Shown piece after piece: positions 44,877 through 49,111 of a stretch of 49,111 nucleotides of DNA (the first letter of the stretch is position 1; every line of letters starts with the position of its first letter). The notes beneath the pieces are model-generated. The model had not been told where the DNA came from. It saw only the letters and a list, made by a program, of their open reading frames with translations, and did not search any database. The stretch is taken from contig NZ_CACAYO010000010.1 of assembly GCF_902536725.1 (NCBI RefSeq), positions 1 through 49,111 of the forward strand. The letters are read 5' to 3'. The DNA is from an uncultured Prochlorococcus sp. GTDB lineage: Bacteria > Cyanobacteriota > Cyanobacteriia > PCC-6307 > Cyanobiaceae. A program made the position numbers and the translations under genes.

Positions 44877-46502
44877 TTATTTTTGTTCAGAAATTTCTTT
44901 ACCATAACCATATGGTTCTTCAACTAATGGAGCTTCTCCTTCCCAATTTTCAACTGGAGGCGGAGAAGACGTTAACCATTCAGGTGTAAGAGCATTCCAA
45001 GGGTTATCTCCAGCATCTTTTCCATTTCTCACACTAAGAAATACATTAATTAAAAAAGGAATTGTACTTATAGCCATCAATAGAGCCCCAAGGCTACTAA
45101 TTTGATTAACAAACTGGAATTGAGGATCATATTCTGCAACTCTTCTTGGCATTCCATTTAAACCAAGCCAATGTTGAGGAGCAAAGCACAAGTTAAATCC
45201 AATAAAGGTAACTATAAAATGTAAAATTCCTAATTTTTCATTGAGCATTTTCCCAGTTACTTTGGGGAACCAATGATAAATTGAAGAGAAAATAATAAAA
45301 ACAGTTCCTCCATAAACTATGTAATGAAAATGGGCTACAACGAAATAGGTATCATGTACATGGATATCGAAAGGTACCTGTGCCAAAGCAACTCCTGTGA
45401 TACCTCCAAAAACAAAATTTATAATAAATCCGCAAGAAAATAATATTGCACTATTGATGGAAATTTTGCCTCCCCATAATGTTGCAACCCAATTGAAAAA
45501 TTTTATACCAGTTGGAACAGCAATAAATGCTGTGGCAATAGTAAAGAATAATCTCATCCAAGGGGGGGTTCCACTTGTAAACATGTGATGCGCCCAAACA
45601 ACTAAACCTAAAACTACTATTCCCATTATTGAAAAAACCATTGTTGTATATCCAAAAAGTGGTTTTCTAGCATGTACAGGAAGTATTTCACTAACTAAAC
45701 CAAAGGCAGGAAGGACCATAATGTATACAGCTGGATGAGAATAGAACCAAAATAAATGCTGGTAAACTACGACATTGCCACCCAAGACAGGATTGAAAAA
45801 CCCAGTATTAGCAATGATATCGAAGCTAAGTAGAATTAAAGTGCCAGCTAATACAGGAGTTGACAAAACAACTAATAGACTTGTTCCAAGCATTGCCCAA
45901 CAATACATTGGCAATTGCATAAGTTTTAATCCTGGCCTTCTTAATTTGATAATGGTCGCGATAAAGTTTATTCCACCAAATATAGAACTGCCTCCCAGTA
46001 AAAGAACGCTCAGAATCCAAATAATTTGTCCCGAATGAGGAGTAGTTATACTCAAAGGTGGATAAGCAGTCCATCCAGCCTGAGCAGCACCATCAACAAA
46101 ATAGCTTGCTACCAGCATCAAACCTGAAGGAGGAATTAACCAAAAAGCTACGGCATTTAATCTTGGGAATGCCATATCTCTCGCACCTACATAAAATGGA
46201 ATTAAATAATTTCCAAAAGCACCGTTAACTACAGGCACTATCCAAAGGAATATCATTATTGTTCCGTGTAAAGTTAAAACTTGGTTATAAACATCTCTTG
46301 GCATAAAATCAGACATTGGGCTCGCTAATTCAATTCTTATAGCACTCGCTAAGGTTCCTCCTATTAGATAGAAAAGAAAACCACAAACCAAGTATTGAAT
46401 CCCAATTACTTTATGATCAAGACTAAAACTAAAGTATCTAAGCCAGCCTTTAGGTTGAAGACTTTCATTATTAGTTTTTTGTGGTTCAATTGATATTGTC
46501 AT
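44877..46502 (-). CDS. ctaD: Cytochrome c oxidase subunit I
   Basis: The 541-residue catalytic subunit, with twelve membrane helices. Ligands visible are VLTLHGTIMIFLWIVP (low-spin heme His), FWFYSHPAVYIMVLPAFG (Cu-B His with the cross-linked Tyr), WAHHMFTSG (two Cu-B His) and HDTYFVVAHFHYI (both heme iron His). The family usual length is met. The ATG overlaps the ctaC stop in an ATGA (46499-46502). Confidence 0.97.
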   Translation of the reverse strand: MTISIEPQKTNNESLQPKGWLRYFSFSLDHKVIGIQYLVCGFLFYLIGGTLASAIRIELASPMSDFMPRDVYNQVLTLHGTIMIFLWIVPVVNGAFGNYLIPFYVGARDMAFPRLNAVAFWLIPPSGLMLVASYFVDGAAQAGWTAYPPLSITTPHSGQIIWILSVLLLGGSSIFGGINFIATIIKLRRPGLKLMQLPMYCWAMLGTSLLVVLSTPVLAGTLILLSFDIIANTGFFNPVLGGNVVVYQHLFWFYSHPAVYIMVLPAFGLVSEILPVHARKPLFGYTTMVFSIMGIVVLGLVVWAHHMFTSGTPPWMRLFFTIATAFIAVPTGIKFFNWVATLWGGKISINSAILFSCGFIINFVFGGITGVALAQVPFDIHVHDTYFVVAHFHYIVYGGTVFIIFSSIYHWFPKVTGKMLNEKLGILHFIVTFIGFNLCFAPQHWLGLNGMPRRVAEYDPQFQFVNQISSLGALLMAISTIPFLINVFLSVRNGKDAGDNPWNALTPEWLTSSPPPVENWEGEAPLVEEPYGYGKEISEQK

Positions 46503-47302
46503 AAATTCACCTCTGTTTTTTTATTTTTGTTAAACCATTCGTTGTAATCAGATTCTTCTTCAACAATTATCGAGGCTCTCATCCCTCCATGATATGGACC
46601 ACATAATTCTGCGCAAATTATGGGATATTTTCCTACTTTTGTTGGAGTGAAATTTAGGATAGTCGGTTGTCCAGGAATAATATCCTGCTTAATTCTGAAC
46701 TCTGGTACCCAAAAAGCATGAATGACATCTTTGGATTCCATTTTCATTGATACTTTTTGATCAACAGGAACGTGTAGTTCTCCTGATATAAAATTGCCCT
46801 TGGGATAATTGAATAGAAATGCAAATTGCATAGCTGAAACTTCAATTGATAAATTATTTATTGCTATTTCATTATCAGAAGTTTGACTTATCCCAGCCCA
46901 TATTTTTTCAGTGTTAGAACTCATCATTTCATGGTTATGATTTAGTTCTTTCATCCCTCCCATTCGATCGTAGATGTTGTAGCTATAAAGACCTATTAAT
47001 AAAACAATTATTGAAGGGATAATTGTCCATACAATTTCTAAGCTTAAATTTCCCTCTAAAGCTATACCATCGCCTATCTGATCATTTCTTTTCCTAAATT
47101 TAAATAAGCTATAGATAACTGCTATTGTCATTCCTATAAAAATAATTAATCCAATAATGAAAAGAATTTTAAAAAGTTCATCGTAAATTGGTGCATTAAT
47201 GCTTGCTTCCGCTGGGAGCAAATTTACATTAAAACCAACCCAAAAAGATATAGCAAAAACTAATGAAATAATTAATATTAAATAAATATTTTTATTTAAC
47301 AA
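46499..47302 (-). CDS. ctaC: Cytochrome c oxidase subunit II
   Basis: The 267-residue Cu-A subunit. It has an N-terminal signal-like helix, two membrane helices at about 42-67 and 88-110, and a periplasmic or lumenal cupredoxin domain. The Cu-A ligands are His195 in DVIHAFWVPEF, and Cys230, Glu232, Cys234, His238 and Met241 in CAELCGPYHGGM. It receives electrons from a soluble c-type cytochrome. The start is TTG. It is the first gene of ctaC-ctaD-ctaE and is divergent from ctaA with 215 bases between. Confidence 0.96.
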   Translation of the reverse strand: MLNKNIYLILIISLVFAISFWVGFNVNLLPAEASINAPIYDELFKILFIIGLIIFIGMTIAVIYSLFKFRKRNDQIGDGIALEGNLSLEIVWTIIPSIIVLLIGLYSYNIYDRMGGMKELNHNHEMMSSNTEKIWAGISQTSDNEIAINNLSIEVSAMQFAFLFNYPKGNFISGELHVPVDQKVSMKMESKDVIHAFWVPEFRIKQDIIPGQPTILNFTPTKVGKYPIICAELCGPYHGGMRASIIVEEESDYNEWFNKNKKTEVNL

Positions 47303-47517
47303 TTGATTCCTAAAAAATTGTATTTATATCCACAAGATATTCAATTTTTTTAATCCTGCATCCTTTGTTAAAAGAAAAACATTTAAATTCACAACTTCTT
47401 AAGATTTATGAAATAAAAGGGGTATTATTAATAACTTTTTAGAGTTAATTGTCAGGGAAAAAAGATTAAATTAGTTAATTATTTTTGAAATTAAACATAT
47501 TAATTTTTAATTAATGT
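47303..47517. other. Divergent ctaC/ctaA spacer
   Basis: 215 AT-rich bases that must hold the promoters of ctaCDE and ctaAB. I see no convincing -35/-10 pair and no RNA gene. Confidence 0.4.
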
Positions 47518-48489
47518 TTGGTTTTTGAATCTAATTTATTATGCAAAATAATAGGTTTTATCCATTTGATTAATAACCAATTATATAAATCAAAATATCT
47601 GACAATTTTTAAAAGGTTGGGAAGTCATAGTGTACTCGCACTCATCGCACTAATCGTAATTGGAGGTGCTACAAGAGTCATGGAGGCTGGACTTGCCTGC
47701 CCAGATTGGCCATTGTGTTATGGATCTTTTTTGCCTTTTAATCATATGAACCTAAGAGTATTTCTAGAGTGGTTTCATCGTCTAGATGCTTTTCTAGTTG
47801 GAATATTAATTCTTTTTAAATTTGCCCTTTCAATTATTTGGAAAAATGAAATTCCAAATTGGTTACCTAAAGGTTATTCACTTTTACTTTTTCTCGTTAT
47901 TGTCCAAGGAACTTTTGGAGCTTTAACAGTAATAAACCTCCTTGATTCATATATTGTTACTGGCCATCTTTTAATAGCTTTTCTACTTCTAATCACAACA
48001 ATTTCAATAAATCAAAATTTAGAACATGACGATTTAGAAGAGCCATTAATTTGGTGGAGATTATTATTGTTTGTTCCTCTTTTACTTACTTTGATTCAAT
48101 CTTTTATTGGAGTAAGGCTTTCATCAACTTGGTCATCACATATTTGCTTATCTTTTAATAGACAATGTCTAATTCTAAATACTCATAAATTATTTGCTTT
48201 CCCAATAGCTTTTTCAATTCTAATGATTATTGCTACTGCAATTTATAAGAGAAATTTGCTTAATGAAAATTGGAAATATCTCTTAGCACTTATTTTTCTC
48301 TTGTTTTCCCAAATTGCTTTGGGTGTTTTAAGTCTTAAAACAAGTTTAAATGAACCTATTTTTATTATCGGTCATCAACTTAACGCCTCTTTATTTATTG
48401 CGATATTAACAACATTAATTTTTAGAAATCCCTTTACCAAAAAAGGTCTAAACCACTCCCTTAATTCTCAATTAGTTGGTGTCAATTAA
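47518..48489 (+). CDS. ctaA: Heme A synthase (CtaA/COX15-like)
   Basis: CtaA oxidises heme O to heme A for the oxidase. The protein of up to 323 residues has about eight membrane helices in two four-helix halves. Diagnostic segments are [20 protein letters not shown] with the heme-site residues, [10 protein letters not shown], and the second-half [10 protein letters not shown] and [12 protein letters not shown]. The start is not secure: a TTG at 47518 opens the frame, but a second TTG at 47566 would give 307 residues, closer to what I expect. It overlaps ctaB by one base (TAATG). Confidence 0.88.
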   Translation: MVFESNLLCKIIGFIHLINNQLYKSKYLTIFKRLGSHSVLALIALIVIGGATRVMEAGLACPDWPLCYGSFLPFNHMNLRVFLEWFHRLDAFLVGILILFKFALSIIWKNEIPNWLPKGYSLLLFLVIVQGTFGALTVINLLDSYIVTGHLLIAFLLLITTISINQNLEHDDLEEPLIWWRLLLFVPLLLTLIQSFIGVRLSSTWSSHICLSFNRQCLILNTHKLFAFPIAFSILMIIATAIYKRNLLNENWKYLLALIFLLFSQIALGVLSLKTSLNEPIFIIGHQLNASLFIAILTTLIFRNPFTKKGLNHSLNSQLVGVN

Positions 48490-49111
48490 TGAATAGTAGT
48501 AACTTAGAAAAATTGAACTATAAATCTTCAATTAGAGATGAAGTTGTACCTTCAAGAAAAAGATTAACTTTGCCACCTTGGCTAGAAGTAGCAAAACCTA
48601 GATTAATCCCACTTTTACTGGCAACAACTTTGGGAGGAATGGCTTTAACAGAGGAATGGCCTTTGTCTTCACCGAAGCTTATCTGCACTTTAGGAGGCGG
48701 CGCTTTGGCAGCAGCAGCAGCAGGGGCTCTTAATTGCTTGTGGGAAATGGAATTAGATAAAAGGATGACTAGAACAAGCAAAAGAGCCTTGCCAGCAGGA
48801 AAATTATCATCTGAGACTGTATTTTTAGCTGCCGTATCATGTACTTTGGCAGCTTCGATGCTTTTAGTAAGTGGTGTAAATTATTTGGCTGCGGGATTAA
48901 CTCTTCTTGGTTTATTTAGCTATGTAATTTTATATACAGTTATTTTGAAACCTCGTACAACCAAAAATATTGTTTTCGGAGGAGTTGCTGGCGCAATACC
49001 ACCTTTAGTTGGTGCATCTGCTGCCACAGGGCATGTAGGTCTTAGTGGTTGGTGGTTGTTTGGTTTAGTAATGTTATGGACCCCAGCTCATTTTTGGGCA
49101 CTTGCAATTTT
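48489..49111 (+). CDS. ctaB: Protoheme IX farnesyltransferase (heme O synthase), cut by window edge
   Basis: The first 207 residues of a UbiA-family prenyltransferase that makes heme O from protoheme. The prenyl-diphosphate motif is [20 protein letters not shown], with Glu at the first Asp-type position; [20 protein letters not shown] and [15 protein letters not shown] are the heme O synthase signatures. It has an extended hydrophilic N-terminus of about 35 residues. Its ATG shares a base with the ctaA stop. The C-terminal helices lie beyond the window. Confidence 0.93.
   Translation, partial: MNSSNLEKLNYKSSIRDEVVPSRKRLTLPPWLEVAKPRLIPLLLATTLGGMALTEEWPLSSPKLICTLGGGALAAAAAGALNCLWEMELDKRMTRTSKRALPAGKLSSETVFLAAVSCTLAASMLLVSGVNYLAAGLTLLGLFSYVILYTVILKPRTTKNIVFGGVAGAIPPLVGASAATGHVGLSGWWLFGLVMLWTPAHFWALAI

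Noticed and set aside
45826..46074. Minus-strand frame of 82 residues within ctaD
   Set aside because: A shifted-frame shadow of ctaD, which is intact.

Overview
The window looks like a chromosomal stretch of a marine picocyanobacterium, most likely a high-light Prochlorococcus. It is visibly AT-rich and very tightly packed. It carries chlorophyll synthase (chlG), ndhB, a PetP-like b6f protein, a cyAbrB regulator, a plastid-type pyruvate dehydrogenase E2, a DUF4278 protein and a caa3-type cytochrome oxidase cluster. The genus call rests on gene content, composition and remembered gene order; no database search was made. I see no insertion sequence, prophage, CRISPR array, rRNA or tRNA.

Layout. 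1-4.8 kb: recO (cut by the left edge), a degenerate DeoC homologue, the hibernation factor lrtA/hpf, then lipB, an acyl-CoA/ACP synthetase and a YlqD-like protein. 5-7.5 kb: pdhC and queA. 7.5-11.9 kb, minus strand: rpsD, two cystathionine gamma-synthase-family genes and cysK. 12-14.9 kb: yidD, a glutaredoxin-like protein, murE and an SDR. 14.9-17.2 kb, minus strand: a C-DES-type cyst(e)ine lyase, an ArsM-like methyltransferase and a DUF4278 gene with a structured leader. 17.4-23.3 kb: small proteins, Nfu, mqo, lepA, an orphan peptide-type ABC permease and trmH. 23.4-25.7 kb: a compact cassette of DCC protein, TIGR03643 protein, DUF2256 mini zinc protein and a (6-4)/FeS-BCP-type photolyase. 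25.7-26.2 kb: the only long gap, holding a small coding-like remnant. 26.2-35.6 kb: rsmB, a class A PBP, chlG, a PetP-like protein, hisF, menG/ubiE, dciA, birA, a MacB-type ATPase and ndhB. 35.8-43 kb: topA, a lipoprotein with a 99-bp tandem repeat, a DUF2232 membrane protein, a CobT-like protein, a PotD-like lipoprotein and a ferredoxin-tailed aldo/keto reductase. 43.1-49.1 kb: ribE, cyAbrB, ctaE-ctaD-ctaC, and the divergent ctaA-ctaB (ctaB cut by the right edge).

How the genes work together. Most are housekeeping: sulfur amino acid metabolism (cysK, two CGS-type enzymes, C-DES), respiration and heme A supply (cta genes, mqo, ndhB), chlorophyll and quinone synthesis, cell wall (murE, PBP), and translation or ribosome modification (rpsD, lepA, queA, trmH, rsmB, hpf). 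Convergent neighbours are often separated by only 2-10 bases and one pair overlaps by 12. Many starts are TTG or GTG.

Nothing here is clearly a new defence or mobile system. The best leads are the photolyase cassette, whose photolyase seems to have lost its iron-sulfur ligands; the DUF4278 leader, whose predicted transcript starts with a hairpin; a DeoC homologue without its Schiff-base lysine; the in-frame 99-bp repeat array in a lipoprotein; and a 46-codon coding-like stretch without a normal start.
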